Source: Streptococcus loxodontisalivarius
GTDB lineage: Bacteria; Bacillota; Bacilli; Lactobacillales; Streptococcaceae
Length of the DNA stretch: 59,456 nucleotides
Reading direction: 5' to 3'
NCBI RefSeq assembly: GCF_016908645.1
Contig: NZ_JAFBEH010000006.1
Location: 1-59,456, forward strand
Below the pieces are notes generated by a model. It made no database searches. It saw only the letters and a program-made list of their open reading frames with translations, and was not told the origin of the DNA. Of this stretch, positions 20,397 through 28,293 are shown in pieces; within the stretch, counting starts at the first letter, position 1, and each line of letters begins with the position of its first letter. Position numbers and translations under genes: made by a program.

Positions 20397-20741
20397 ATGA
20401 CTTATATTGAAAAATTACCCATTTCAGAAGTTTTTGATCTTAAGAATCAAGTGCCTATCGCAGAGGAGCAGATGTTGAGTAAGACACTTGTCCAGCGTAA
20501 AGATCTGGGCATGACCCTCTTTTCCTTGGATAAGGATCAAGAAATCGCCATGCACCGTTCACCAGGAGATGCTCTGGTGACTATTCTCACTGGTCAAGCT
20601 AAAATCACCATTGATCAGGAAGAGTTTCTGGTCTCAGCTGGTGAATCAATCCTGATGCCAGCCAATATTCCTCATGCACTCTATGCTCAAGAAGCCTTTC
20701 AGATGTTTCTAGTAGTTGTAAAGCCGGAGGCTAAAAAATGA
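20397..20741 (+). CDS. Cupin domain protein
   Basis: The 114-residue protein is a single small cupin barrel. Motif 1 is represented by HRSPGDALVTILTGQAKI (about 51-68) and motif 2 by PANIPHALYA (about 90-99), leaving two histidines and possibly an aspartate as metal ligands. The start follows AAAGGAG, and its end overlaps the next cupin gene by 4 nt. Function is not known; the link with the methyltransferase suggests a small-molecule or metal-responsive pathway. Confidence 0.8.
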   Translation: MTYIEKLPISEVFDLKNQVPIAEEQMLSKTLVQRKDLGMTLFSLDKDQEIAMHRSPGDALVTILTGQAKITIDQEEFLVSAGESILMPANIPHALYAQEAFQMFLVVVKPEAKK

Positions 20742-21040
20742 TAGCTAATCTCTTAGATTTGGTGACTTACTATGAGGGACAGATTGCTAGTAGGAAACTG
20801 GACAAGACTCTTGGTTTGAAAAATGCGCTGACGCTTTATGCCATGGCAGAGGGAGAGACAATCAGTGCAGAAACTAGTCTTAGTCAGAAACTCATTCATG
20901 TTCTTCAAGGAAATCTTGACTTGGAAGTTGATGGTCAAGTTCTAAACTTAACTGAACAAGGCATGCTGACTATTCCAGCAGATGCTAGTTACAGTTTAAA
21001 GGCAGTGACCAATACCAAATACTATATTTTAGATTTATAA
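20738..21040 (+). CDS. Cupin-like protein, metal ligands lost
   Basis: The 100-residue protein resembles the preceding cupin in length and strand pattern (KLIHVLQGNLDLEVDGQ and MLTIPADASYSLKAV segments) but lacks the motif histidines apart from H54, so it is probably not a metal enzyme. It overlaps the upstream cupin by 4 nt. It may be a structural partner of that protein. A terminator follows directly. Confidence 0.68.
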   Translation: MIANLLDLVTYYEGQIASRKLDKTLGLKNALTLYAMAEGETISAETSLSQKLIHVLQGNLDLEVDGQVLNLTEQGMLTIPADASYSLKAVTNTKYYILDL

Positions 21041-21068
21041 GAAGTTGATAGTAATCAGCTTCTTTTTT
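21041..21068 (+). terminator. Terminator after the cupin genes
   Basis: GAAGTTGAT / ATCAGCTTC stem, AGTA loop, T-run of seven. Confidence 0.85.
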
Positions 21069-21076
21069 TGACTACA

Positions 21077-21107
21077 AAAAAGCAATCCTCAGATGAGAAT
21101 TGCTTTT
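21077..21107 (-). terminator. Terminator of rpmE2 (minus strand)
   Basis: AAAAGCAATTCTC / GAGGATTGCTTTT stem with a 4-nt loop; the T-run reads on the minus strand. Confidence 0.82.
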
Positions 21108-21136
21108 GACTACTGTTAAGCAGTAGATGTGGTTTC

Positions 21137-21379
21137 TTATTTGAGACCGTATTTTTTGTTGAAACGATCCACACGTCCGTCTGCTTGAGTGAATTTTTGA
21201 CGACCTGTGTAGAATGGGTGTGAGTCTGATGAAATTTCAACACGGATAAGTGGGTAAGTTTCACCTTCGAACTCAACAGTTTCGTTTGAAGCTTTTGTTG
21301 ATCCGCTAAGGAATTGGTAACCAGTTGTTGTATCAAGGAATACTACTGGACGGTAATCTGGATGGATATCTTTTTTCAT
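21137..21379 (-). CDS. rpmE2: 50S ribosomal protein L31 type B
   Basis: The 80-residue protein begins [20 protein letters not shown] and ends [12 protein letters not shown], the type B (zinc-independent) L31 pattern lacking the CxxC zinc motif. It is a large-subunit protein at the intersubunit bridge. The ATG at 21379 follows AAAGGAAAT on the minus strand; a longer frame from 21421 would include leader sequence. A -10 TATAAT lies at 21434-21439, and the leader between contains a short inverted repeat (ATGGT/ACCAT). Confidence 0.95.
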   Translation of the reverse strand: MKKDIHPDYRPVVFLDTTTGYQFLSGSTKASNETVEFEGETYPLIRVEISSDSHPFYTGRQKFTQADGRVDRFNKKYGLK

Positions 21380-21517
21380 CGTTAAAATATTTCCTTTCTG
21401 CCATGGTACTGTACGCACCATAGTTTTTTAACTATTATAGTGTAACAAATCGTCCTATATTTGACAAGCTTTTTAGCTAAAATTTGTTGAAAAAGGTGTG
21501 GAAAAGCTGTGCATAAG

Positions 21518-22459
21518 TTACTTTTTCTGAGCGAGTAAATTTTTGATTTCTTGATAGATTTGTTCGTTTTCTTCAAGGCTGTAGGAATTGGCTCCGCTGG
21601 CAAGAGGGTGACCACCACCATCATGATTTTTAGCGATACCATTGATGACAGTTGACTTGCTACGGAGGCGAACACGATAGTTACCGTCAGGCTGTTCAAC
21701 AAAGATAGCCCATGATTCAACAACATCAATTTTTCCTGGTGTGCCGACAATTGCAGAGCTTTCAGCGTCTGTGACTTGGAATTTATCAAGCAATTCTCTT
21801 GTTAAGACGACACGCGCAGCTCCATTTTCATCAACCTCTAGATTATCGAAAACATAACCTTGGAGCTTGGCAATCTTGAAGGAGAAACTGTCCATTTGAC
21901 GAGCCATTGCTGAAAAATCAAAATCGTACTGGCGAAGTTTAGCTGCCAGCTCAAGCGTCTTGCTAGTTGTGGCAGGGTAGAGGAAGCGTCCTGTGTCACC
22001 AACGATACCAGCGTAGAGGAGGCGGGCCGCCTGATCATTGAGAGCTAGTCCAGTTTCTAGAGCAAAGTCTGTGATGATTTCGCTGGCTGATGAAGCATTA
22101 GTATCAACATGGTAGAGGTCACCGTAAACGTCGTCATTAGGGTGATGGTCAATCTTGATAAGAAAGTCTCCATCATTGTAGCGATCGTCATCAACACGTG
22201 GGCGATTGGCAGTGTCGGTCACGATGACAAGAGCGCCCTGATAGTCAGCGTCAGCAACGTCATCCATGTCAGCCAACCAAGTTAGGGTTGGCTCATCAAA
22301 ACCTGTTGCTTTGATCCTTTTATTTGGGAAATTATGGCGGAGCAGTTCTCTCAAACCGCATTGGCTTCCAATAGCGTCAGGGTCAGGTCTCTGGTGACGG
22401 TGAATGATAATGGTGTCGTAGGCTTTGATTTTTTCAAGAATTTCAGTGTAAATGGTCAT
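21518..22459 (-). CDS. pde2: DHH/DHHA1 family phosphoesterase (NrnA/Pde2-like)
   Basis: These enzymes hydrolyse pApA (the breakdown product of c-di-AMP) and very short RNAs to mononucleotides. The 313-residue protein has the DHH domain (HRHQRPDPDAIGS at about 20-32, VTDTAN at about 79-84, KIDHHP at about 100-105) and the C-terminal DHHA1 domain with NHDGGGHPLASGA (about 278-290). Length and the lack of membrane segments match pneumococcal Pde2 rather than GdpP. Its start overlaps the end of the GNAT gene, so the two are co-transcribed. Confidence 0.9.
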   Translation of the reverse strand: MTIYTEILEKIKAYDTIIIHRHQRPDPDAIGSQCGLRELLRHNFPNKRIKATGFDEPTLTWLADMDDVADADYQGALVIVTDTANRPRVDDDRYNDGDFLIKIDHHPNDDVYGDLYHVDTNASSASEIITDFALETGLALNDQAARLLYAGIVGDTGRFLYPATTSKTLELAAKLRQYDFDFSAMARQMDSFSFKIAKLQGYVFDNLEVDENGAARVVLTRELLDKFQVTDAESSAIVGTPGKIDVVESWAIFVEQPDGNYRVRLRSKSTVINGIAKNHDGGGHPLASGANSYSLEENEQIYQEIKNLLAQKK

Positions 22460-22892
22460 TTGTTTTCTCCAGTAACATATCGATATGAGGGATGCCGTCT
22501 TCTAGGTAAGCTTGACTCTTTTTAACAAAACCAAAATGACCGTAGAAGTTTTCAAGATGGGCTTGCGCTTGGGCATATATCGTTTGATCAGGAAACTGCT
22601 CTTGACAGACCTTTAGAGTTTGAGCGACAAGCTTTTGCCCCAGACCTTCCTTACGATGCTCAGCGCTTACCAGGACCCTACCTAGCTTAATCAGATCTTC
22701 ACCTGGAATGATACGGCAGTAGGCAGCAATAGCTCCGCTATTTTCCAAGAAAAGATGCAGGGCAATCAAATCTAAGTCATCAACCTCGGGATAGGGGCAG
22801 TTTTGCTCAACGACGAAAACATCCGTGCGAGCCTTGTAAATAGCATGTAGCTGGCGTGTGGTCAGCTGGTCAAAAGATTTCAATGTCCACAT
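22443..22892 (-). CDS. GNAT family N-acetyltransferase (ElaA-like)
   Basis: The 149-residue protein matches the ElaA-type GNAT family: FVVEQNCPYPEVDDLD near residue 30, the beta-strand AAYCRII, and the acetyl-CoA loop LGRVLVSAEHRKEGLGQKL (about 73-91). The substrate is unknown. I place the start at the ATG at 22892 (MWTLKSFDQL) because AAAGGGAGG sits 6-7 nt upstream; an earlier in-frame ATG at 22913 lacks this. It overlaps the phosphoesterase gene by 17 nt. Confidence 0.85.
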   Translation of the reverse strand: MWTLKSFDQLTTRQLHAIYKARTDVFVVEQNCPYPEVDDLDLIALHLFLENSGAIAAYCRIIPGEDLIKLGRVLVSAEHRKEGLGQKLVAQTLKVCQEQFPDQTIYAQAQAHLENFYGHFGFVKKSQAYLEDGIPHIDMLLEKTNDHLH

Positions 22893-22935
22893 GGTAGGCC
22901 TCCCTTTGTTCATAATATTATAGCATAAAAGAGTT

Positions 22936-22966
22936 TAAAAAGAGGCTAGTAACTAATCTAGCCTCT
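22936..22966 (-). terminator. Terminator of the GST gene (minus strand)
   Basis: GAGGCTAG / CTAGCCTC stem with an 8-nt loop, T-run on the minus strand. Confidence 0.83.
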
Positions 22967-22970
22967 CATC

Positions 22971-23756
22971 TTATATCTCCTTATACTCCGCTTCCAAGCC
23001 ACGTTTTACGGCTGGGCGGTTAGCGATTTCTTCTGTCCAACGTTGGAGGTTTTGGTATTCCTGAACATTGAGGAAGATACCTGCCTTATCCCAAATCTTG
23101 TCTTGGGCAAGGCGACCGTACCAGCTCCAAATAGCGATGTCAGCGATGCTATATTCATCACCAGCGATGTAGCGTTTGTTAGCAAGCTCTTTATCGAGAA
23201 GGTCAAGTTGGCGTTTTGCTTCCATAGCAAAGCGGTTAATCGCATATTCGATTTTTTCAGGTGCATAGTGGAAGAAGTGACCGAAGCCTCCTCCTAAAAA
23301 TGGAGCTGCGCCTGTTTGCCAGAAGAGCCAGTTGAGCACTTCAGTACGTTTGGCAAAATCTTGAGGAATAAGTTTGCCATATTTGTCAGCCAAGTAGAGG
23401 AGGATAGATGGTGATTCAAAAACACGTACCTTCTCATCACCTGACTGGTCAATCATAGCAGGTATTTTTGAGTTTGGATTGATCGCAACAAAGTCACTAC
23501 CAAACTGGTCGCCGTCTCCAATCTTGATTTTGTAGAGGTCGTAGTCAACTGAAATACCCAGTTCCTTGAGTTCTTCAAACATGATTGGAACTTTGATGCC
23601 GTTTGGTGTAGCGAGTGAGTAAATTTGAAACTCTTTCTCGCCGACTGGTAGTTCTTGTTCAAAGCGACTGCCAGCAGTTGGTTGATTGAGGCCGCCCCAA
23701 GCACCGCCCATTTGACTTGGATTTTCCCAGACTTCTGGTAATTGATATGATGACAT
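22971..23756 (-). CDS. yghU: Glutathione S-transferase family, YghU-like disulfide-bond oxidoreductase
   Basis: The 261-residue protein resembles YghU: it starts SSYQLPEVWENPSQMGGAW, has a thioredoxin-like N-terminal GST domain (LATPNGIKVPIMFEEL, about 50-65; NPNSKIPAM, about 95-103; FESPSILLYLADKYG, about 115-129) and a helical C-terminal domain. YghU enzymes use glutathione to reduce disulfides. The ATG at 23756 follows AAGGAG; a frame beginning at 23819 includes the promoter. It is a single-gene unit with its own terminator. Confidence 0.88.
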   Translation of the reverse strand: MSSYQLPEVWENPSQMGGAWGGLNQPTAGSRFEQELPVGEKEFQIYSLATPNGIKVPIMFEELKELGISVDYDLYKIKIGDGDQFGSDFVAINPNSKIPAMIDQSGDEKVRVFESPSILLYLADKYGKLIPQDFAKRTEVLNWLFWQTGAAPFLGGGFGHFFHYAPEKIEYAINRFAMEAKRQLDLLDKELANKRYIAGDEYSIADIAIWSWYGRLAQDKIWDKAGIFLNVQEYQNLQRWTEEIANRPAVKRGLEAEYKEI

Positions 23757-23795
23757 AATTTTTCTCCTTGTGTTTTTTGGATAGCATTTTTGAAA

Positions 23796-23828
23796 AACAG
23801 TATGACCATATCCTAACAAAATACTGTT
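23796..23828 (-). promoter_or_regulatory. Inverted repeat in the GST gene promoter region
   Basis: AACAGTAT (23796-23803) and ATACTGTT (23821-23828) are perfect inverted repeats 17 nt apart, placed upstream of the GST gene where the promoter should be. They may bind a redox- or electrophile-sensing regulator; this is inference. Confidence 0.4.
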
Positions 23829-23908
23829 AGAAAGACAAAAGTTTGTAACTGGCGGGTCTTACCTGAAAGAGATTGTTCGCTTTTTTTGGTAAAGTTCGGA
23901 TTTTGTTC

Positions 23909-23936
23909 TTGAAAAAAGTTGATTTTATGTTAAGAT
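23909..23936 (+). promoter_or_regulatory. Promoter of add
   Basis: -35 TTGAAA (23909-23914), 16-nt spacer, extended -10 TGTTAAGAT ending at 23936. Confidence 0.6.
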
Positions 23937-23979
23937 AGATAGCATTATATTTAAAAATCAAACGAATAGGAGAGAATTC

Positions 23980-25005
23980 TTGGAAACATCAGTTATCAAA
24001 GGTCTAGTTAAAACAGAATTGCATTGTCATTTGGATGGTTCGCTATCTTTAGAGGTCATTCGTCAGTTGGCGGCAATGGCGAAAATTGCATTGCCAGAAG
24101 ATGATAGCGACCTGAAAGCTTTAGTAACAGCACCCAAAGAGGCTGAAAGCTTGATGGACTATCTAGCTGCCTTTGATGTTATCCGCCCTCTCCTCCAAAC
24201 CGAGGAAGCCCTAACCTTGGCTGCCTATGATGTGGCAAAACAAGCTGCGCAGGAAAATGTTATCTATATTGAAATCCGCTTTGCTCCTGAACTTTCAATG
24301 GATGAGGGATTGACAGTAGAGCAAGTTGTAGCTGCTGTTTGTCGAGGGCTTAAACAAGCTCAGGAAGATTTTGGTATTGTTGCCAAAGCCTTGGTATGCG
24401 GACTCCGTCAAACGGATTTAGACTTGACCAAGTCAATCTTTAGAGATACTAAAGCTGCAAATCAAGACTTGGTTGTTGGCATGGATTTTGCGGGAAATGA
24501 AGTAGACTATCCGACTGAAACGATGACAGAAGGTATCAAGCTGGCTCAGGATTTAGGCTATCCTATGACCTTTCATGCTGGGGAACAATGTGGCTGCGCA
24601 GCCAATATTGCGCAGGCTATGGCTTTGGATGTCAAGCGAACAGGTCACACAACGGCGATTTTTGATCAACCTGAGATGATTGAGGAGTTTGTTGCTAGAG
24701 GCATGACTGCTGAAATCTGTCTGACCAGCAATTTTCAAACCAAGGCGATTCAATCTATTGAGGACTATCCTTATCTTCCTTTGAGAAAAGCTGGCGCAAA
24801 TATTTCTATCAATACAGATAATCGCACGGTCTCAGATACTAATTTGACCAAGGAATATGAGAAGTTTGTTTCGTATTTTAATCTTGGCGCAGCTGATTTT
24901 ATGCAACATAATCTACAAGCTATCCAAGGTGCCTTCGCTTCAGAAGAAGAAAAAGCGCAGCTATCTGCCAAAATCAAGGAATCTTATCAAGAATACTTGC
25001 GATAA
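23980..25005 (+). CDS. add: Adenosine deaminase
   Basis: The enzyme converts adenosine (and deoxyadenosine) to inosine in purine salvage. The 341-residue TIM-barrel protein has zinc ligands H15 and H17 (ELHCHLDGS), a third histidine in FHAGEQ (about H199, with the catalytic glutamate after it) and the aspartate in INTDNRTVS (about D281). The start is TTG at 23980 with AGGAGAG 6 nt upstream; no ATG start fits. It is the first gene of the plus-strand run toward flavodoxin. Confidence 0.93.
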   Translation: METSVIKGLVKTELHCHLDGSLSLEVIRQLAAMAKIALPEDDSDLKALVTAPKEAESLMDYLAAFDVIRPLLQTEEALTLAAYDVAKQAAQENVIYIEIRFAPELSMDEGLTVEQVVAAVCRGLKQAQEDFGIVAKALVCGLRQTDLDLTKSIFRDTKAANQDLVVGMDFAGNEVDYPTETMTEGIKLAQDLGYPMTFHAGEQCGCAANIAQAMALDVKRTGHTTAIFDQPEMIEEFVARGMTAEICLTSNFQTKAIQSIEDYPYLPLRKAGANISINTDNRTVSDTNLTKEYEKFVSYFNLGAADFMQHNLQAIQGAFASEEEKAQLSAKIKESYQEYLR

Positions 25006-25029
25006 GACTCTGTTTTTTTGAGAAAAATA

Positions 25030-25038
25030 TGGTAAACT
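25030..25038 (+). promoter_or_regulatory. Extended -10 promoter of the flavodoxin gene
   Basis: TGGTAAACT at 25030-25038, 20 nt before the GGAGG ribosome-binding site. Confidence 0.5.
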
Positions 25039-25067
25039 AGTAATTAAGAACATTTATGGAGGAAACT

Positions 25068-25508
25068 ATGGCATTAGCAAAAATCGTTTATGCCAGTATG
25101 ACTGGAAATACTGAAGAAATCGCAGACATTGTCTCAAATAAATTGGAAGAACTTGGTCACGATGTAGAGGTTGACGAGTGTACAACTGTTGATGCAGCAG
25201 ACTTTGAGGATGCTGATATCGCTATCGTTGCTACCTACACATACGGAGATGGTGATCTTCCTGATGAAATCGTTGACTTTTATGAAGATCTTCAAGATGT
25301 TGACTTGTCTGGCAAGATTTTTGGTGTCATCGGTTCAGGAGATACCTTCTATGATTATTTCTGTAAATCAGTTGATGAGTTTGAAGAGCAGTTTGGCTTG
25401 ACTGGTGCTACTAAAGGTGCCGACTCTGTTAAGGTTGACTTGGCTGCAGAAGATGAAGATATTGAAAATCTTGAGCGTTTTGCAGAAGAGATTGCTGCTA
25501 AGTTTTAA
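25068..25508 (+). CDS. fld: Flavodoxin
   Basis: Flavodoxin is a small FMN-carrying electron donor. The 146-residue acidic protein has the phosphate-binding loop SMTGNTEE (about 10-17), and the flavin-stacking loops TYTYGDGDLPDE (about 56-67) and GSGDTFYDYFCKS (about 88-100). The ATG at 25068 (MALAKIVYAS) follows GGAGG by 5 nt; an ATG four codons earlier overlaps that site. It precedes the VTT and ClC genes, as part of a conserved streptococcal neighbourhood. Confidence 0.93.
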   Translation: MALAKIVYASMTGNTEEIADIVSNKLEELGHDVEVDECTTVDAADFEDADIAIVATYTYGDGDLPDEIVDFYEDLQDVDLSGKIFGVIGSGDTFYDYFCKSVDEFEEQFGLTGATKGADSVKVDLAAEDEDIENLERFAEEIAAKF

Positions 25509-25592
25509 CAGTTAAATGACAAGAGCTGGGCTGTTTTAAAAGATGGTTTTTACTATGTTCGCTTACGCTCTTTGGAACATTATTATACTTGA

Positions 25593-25627
25593 GAGAGTTG
25601 AGTCTGGTCGATTCCAGCTCTCTTTTT
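25593..25627 (+). terminator. Terminator after flavodoxin
   Basis: GAGAGTTG / CAGCTCTC stem (one G-T pair) with a 14-nt loop, followed by TTTTTG. Confidence 0.65.
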
Positions 25628-25647
25628 GTTAGAAAAAGGAGTTTTTC

Positions 25648-26331
25648 TTGGGGAAATTAAAACATTTGAGTCTGAGGGCTGATCTCTTGATTTTGGTATC
25701 GGTTCTTGGAATTATTGCCTTGCTTTATTTGTTGATAGCAAGAAATTGGGATTTACTAACTGATATGACAGCTAATGGATTTTCTCTAGAAACTTTTGAG
25801 GATTATCTGTCTCATCCAGATTTTCTAGATTATCTTTTGCTTGTCCTGATTACTGCCCTCATGTCAGCTGTGCCATTTTTATCAAGTTCCCTTATTGCGG
25901 TGGTCAACGGTGTTATTCTTGGTCCTATTTTTGGAGCCTTGGTCAATCTTTTAGGACTTAGTCTGGGAAATCTAACAGTCTATTTTTTATTGAGTGAGCT
26001 TCATATCAAGGAAAAAACGAAGAAGATGGGAAATTTTGTTGAAGATCTTTCTAGATTTAAGAATAAGGCTTTGGGTTTGACCTTGGGCTATATGATTCCT
26101 TTCATCCCCTCCTTTCTTGTTGCCTACACGGCGGTTGATTTAAAGGTTAGGAAAAGGACTATTGTCATGGCTATCCTTTTAGGAGCTCTGCCATCTTCCA
26201 TTCTATATGCAAATGGTGGTGATGCTCTTATAGAAGGAAACTTCAAACGTATCCTTGGACTTCTCGTGGTTTTAGGCTTAATCGCTGCGCTTTATAGTTT
26301 GGTCAAGAGGAGACGTCAGCACAAGGAGTAG
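25648..26331 (+). CDS. TVP38/TMEM64 (VTT domain) membrane protein
   Basis: The 227-residue protein has five to six hydrophobic segments and the VTT/SNARE-associated signature (about residues 78-190), including LVNLLGLSLGNLTVYFLLS and the GYMIPFIPSFLVAYTAVDLK segment. The family (also called DedA-like) has been linked to lipid scrambling or transport. The start is TTG at 25648 with AAAGGAG 6-7 nt upstream. It ends 4 nt before the ClC gene and is probably co-transcribed with it. Confidence 0.85.
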   Translation: MGKLKHLSLRADLLILVSVLGIIALLYLLIARNWDLLTDMTANGFSLETFEDYLSHPDFLDYLLLVLITALMSAVPFLSSSLIAVVNGVILGPIFGALVNLLGLSLGNLTVYFLLSELHIKEKTKKMGNFVEDLSRFKNKALGLTLGYMIPFIPSFLVAYTAVDLKVRKRTIVMAILLGALPSSILYANGGDALIEGNFKRILGLLVVLGLIAALYSLVKRRRQHKE

Positions 26332-26335
26332 GACG

Positions 26336-27865
26336 ATGAAGAGAGAATTTGAATCAGAGCGGCAAGGTCTTTTGATTTCTGTCTGGAGAGGTATTTTAGT
26401 TGGATTAATGGCTGGCGCTTTAGTGTCAGCTTTTCGTTGGTTGATTGCTAAACTGTTTAGACTTTTTTTGAATGCTTACCACTTGGCACAATCACAGCTT
26501 GCTTGGGCGCTAATCTTACTACTGCTTAGCTTGCTGTTGATATACTGCGTGGGAGTTTTAGTCAAGTCAGAACAGGATATAAAGGGTTCTGGTATTCCTC
26601 ATGTCGAAGGGGAACTGATGGGACTTTTACATCCTAATTGGTGGTCGGTCCTATGGCGAAAATTTGTCGGTGGTGTTATCTCTATCTCGATGGGGCTGAT
26701 GCTAGGTCGAGAAGGTCCTAGTATTCAATTAGGTGCTATGACAGCTAAAGGTATTGCGGAGAAGTTGAACTTATCAAGAAGAGAGCAGAGAATTTTGATT
26801 GCAAGTGGTGCTGCAGCTGGTCTATCCGCAGCCTTCAATGCACCAATCGCTGGTCTCTTATTTGTAGTAGAAGAGGTCTATCATCATTTCTCAAGACATG
26901 TTTGGATAACGGCGCTTGTAGCTAGTTTGGTTGCTAACGCAGTCTCTTTACAGGTGTTTGGTCAGAAAGCTGTTTTGGCTATGCCTGATGATCTGCCGAT
27001 TTTTCCATTGAAATCCTACTGGATTTTAATTATTATGGGACTTGTGATGGGGCTGCTAGCTTATCTTTACGAGTGGGTTATTCTCAGAATGGGAATCTTG
27101 TACGGTCATTTGGGGCGTATCATACATTTGCCTCCACATCATTATGGAATTATTGCCTTGATTTTCATTTTTCCACTTGGTTTACTCTTTCCTCAATTAC
27201 TCGGTGGAGGAAATGAGCTTATCGTTTCTCTTCCTCAGTCGTCACTCGTGTTTCAGATTGCCTTTGCCTACTTAATTATCCGTTTTGTGGGGAGTATGAT
27301 TAGCTATGGTTCAGGTTTACCTGGTGGCATTTTCTTACCTTTATTGACCTTAGGAGCCTTGGCTGGATATACTTTTGGTTTGTTTGTATCAGATTTATCT
27401 TGGATGCATCAAGCAAACTTGGCTCTGTTTCTGATTTTTGGAATGTCTGCTTACTTTGGAGCAGTATCCAAAGCTCCGCTGACAGCAATGATTTTAGTAA
27501 CTGAGATGGTTGGTAATCTTCAACAATTAATGCCCCTTGCTGTCGTGACCTTACTAGCCTATCTCGTTATGGATCTCTTAGGTGGGGAGCCTGTTTATGA
27601 AGCTATGCTAGTGAAAATGATTCCTAGTCTGTCAGTAGATACAGATAGTCAACCAACCATCATCGATCTTCCTGTGACGGATAGATTTGCAGGACGTAGG
27701 GTTTCTGAACTGAGTCTTCCTCAAGATGTCTTAATCTACAGTCAGGTCTATCAACATCAGACAGAAGTCGTCAATGGACAAACCCTTTTAAAAGCTGGCG
27801 CCAAGCTTTATATTCTTGTAAATGAAACGGAAATCAAGACTGTTAGACGATATTTCCTAAGTTAG
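26336..27865 (+). CDS. ClC family chloride channel/transporter with C-terminal TrkA-C domain
   Basis: The 509-residue protein has the ClC fold with the selectivity-filter signatures GSGIPHVEG (about 83-91), GREGPSIQLG (about 124-133) and GSGLPGGIFLPLL (about 325-337). A C-terminal regulatory TrkA-C/RCK domain (about 435-505) carries TDRFAGRRVSELSLP. The GxFxP-like loop is intact. It likely exchanges chloride or fluoride for protons, which would support acid resistance. AAGGAG lies at the end of the upstream VTT gene. A second ClC gene lies 430 nt downstream. Confidence 0.93.
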   Translation: MKREFESERQGLLISVWRGILVGLMAGALVSAFRWLIAKLFRLFLNAYHLAQSQLAWALILLLLSLLLIYCVGVLVKSEQDIKGSGIPHVEGELMGLLHPNWWSVLWRKFVGGVISISMGLMLGREGPSIQLGAMTAKGIAEKLNLSRREQRILIASGAAAGLSAAFNAPIAGLLFVVEEVYHHFSRHVWITALVASLVANAVSLQVFGQKAVLAMPDDLPIFPLKSYWILIIMGLVMGLLAYLYEWVILRMGILYGHLGRIIHLPPHHYGIIALIFIFPLGLLFPQLLGGGNELIVSLPQSSLVFQIAFAYLIIRFVGSMISYGSGLPGGIFLPLLTLGALAGYTFGLFVSDLSWMHQANLALFLIFGMSAYFGAVSKAPLTAMILVTEMVGNLQQLMPLAVVTLLAYLVMDLLGGEPVYEAMLVKMIPSLSVDTDSQPTIIDLPVTDRFAGRRVSELSLPQDVLIYSQVYQHQTEVVNGQTLLKAGAKLYILVNETEIKTVRRYFLS

Positions 27866-27949
27866 CTCTGCTATTTCCCAAAAAGACAAGTACTAGCATG
27901 CTTATATCAAGTTTAAAATCTACTTCCCCCAAAACTATAATAAAATATC

Positions 27950-27983
27950 AACTCCAAGACCTAGTCGCCTCTTGGAGTTTTTG
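27950..27983 (+). terminator. Terminator after the first ClC gene
   Basis: Perfect 10-bp stem AACTCCAAGA / TCTTGGAGTT followed by TTTT; it abuts the next promoter. Confidence 0.85.
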
Positions 27984-27990
27984 ATATAAT
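27982..27990 (+). promoter_or_regulatory. Extended -10 promoter of the chorismate mutase gene
   Basis: TGATATAAT directly downstream of the preceding terminator hairpin. Confidence 0.6.
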
Positions 27991-28013
27991 GTAGAACAAA
28001 TAAAGGAGAAATC

Positions 28014-28283
28014 ATGGACTTAAATCTTATTCGTAACGACATTGATGCCATTGACCGTCAAATGGTTGAACTCTTGGAAAAACGTATGCACTTGGTGACA
28101 GATGTCGCTGAGTTTAAGCGTCAAACTGGCAAGGCTGTTTTCGATGCAGCGCGTGAAGAAGCTCTCTTGGAAAAAGTGACTCAGCTGGTTGTTGATCCTG
28201 ATTTTAAAGAGCCAATTAAGGACACTTATGAAGATATTCTTAAGCATTCTCGTGCCTTTCAAACTAAAAAATTAGGCCTATAA
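28014..28283 (+). CDS. Chorismate mutase, AroQ type
   Basis: The enzyme rearranges chorismate to prephenate for phenylalanine and tyrosine synthesis. The 89-residue all-helical protein has the AroQ pattern: LIRNDIDAIDRQMVELLEKR (about 4-23) with the active-site arginines R7 and R24-region, K39-region (FKRQTGKAVFDAAREEALL) and a C-terminal helix. No prephenate dehydratase domain is fused. It lies between the two ClC genes and 10 nt before the second, with an AAAGGAG site. Confidence 0.9.
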   Translation: MDLNLIRNDIDAIDRQMVELLEKRMHLVTDVAEFKRQTGKAVFDAAREEALLEKVTQLVVDPDFKEPIKDTYEDILKHSRAFQTKKLGL

Positions 28284-28293
28284 AGGAGAAAGT

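Noticed and set aside
21055..21336. 93-residue minus-strand frame overlapping rpmE2
   Set aside because: Out-of-frame shadow of the L31 gene running through its terminator.
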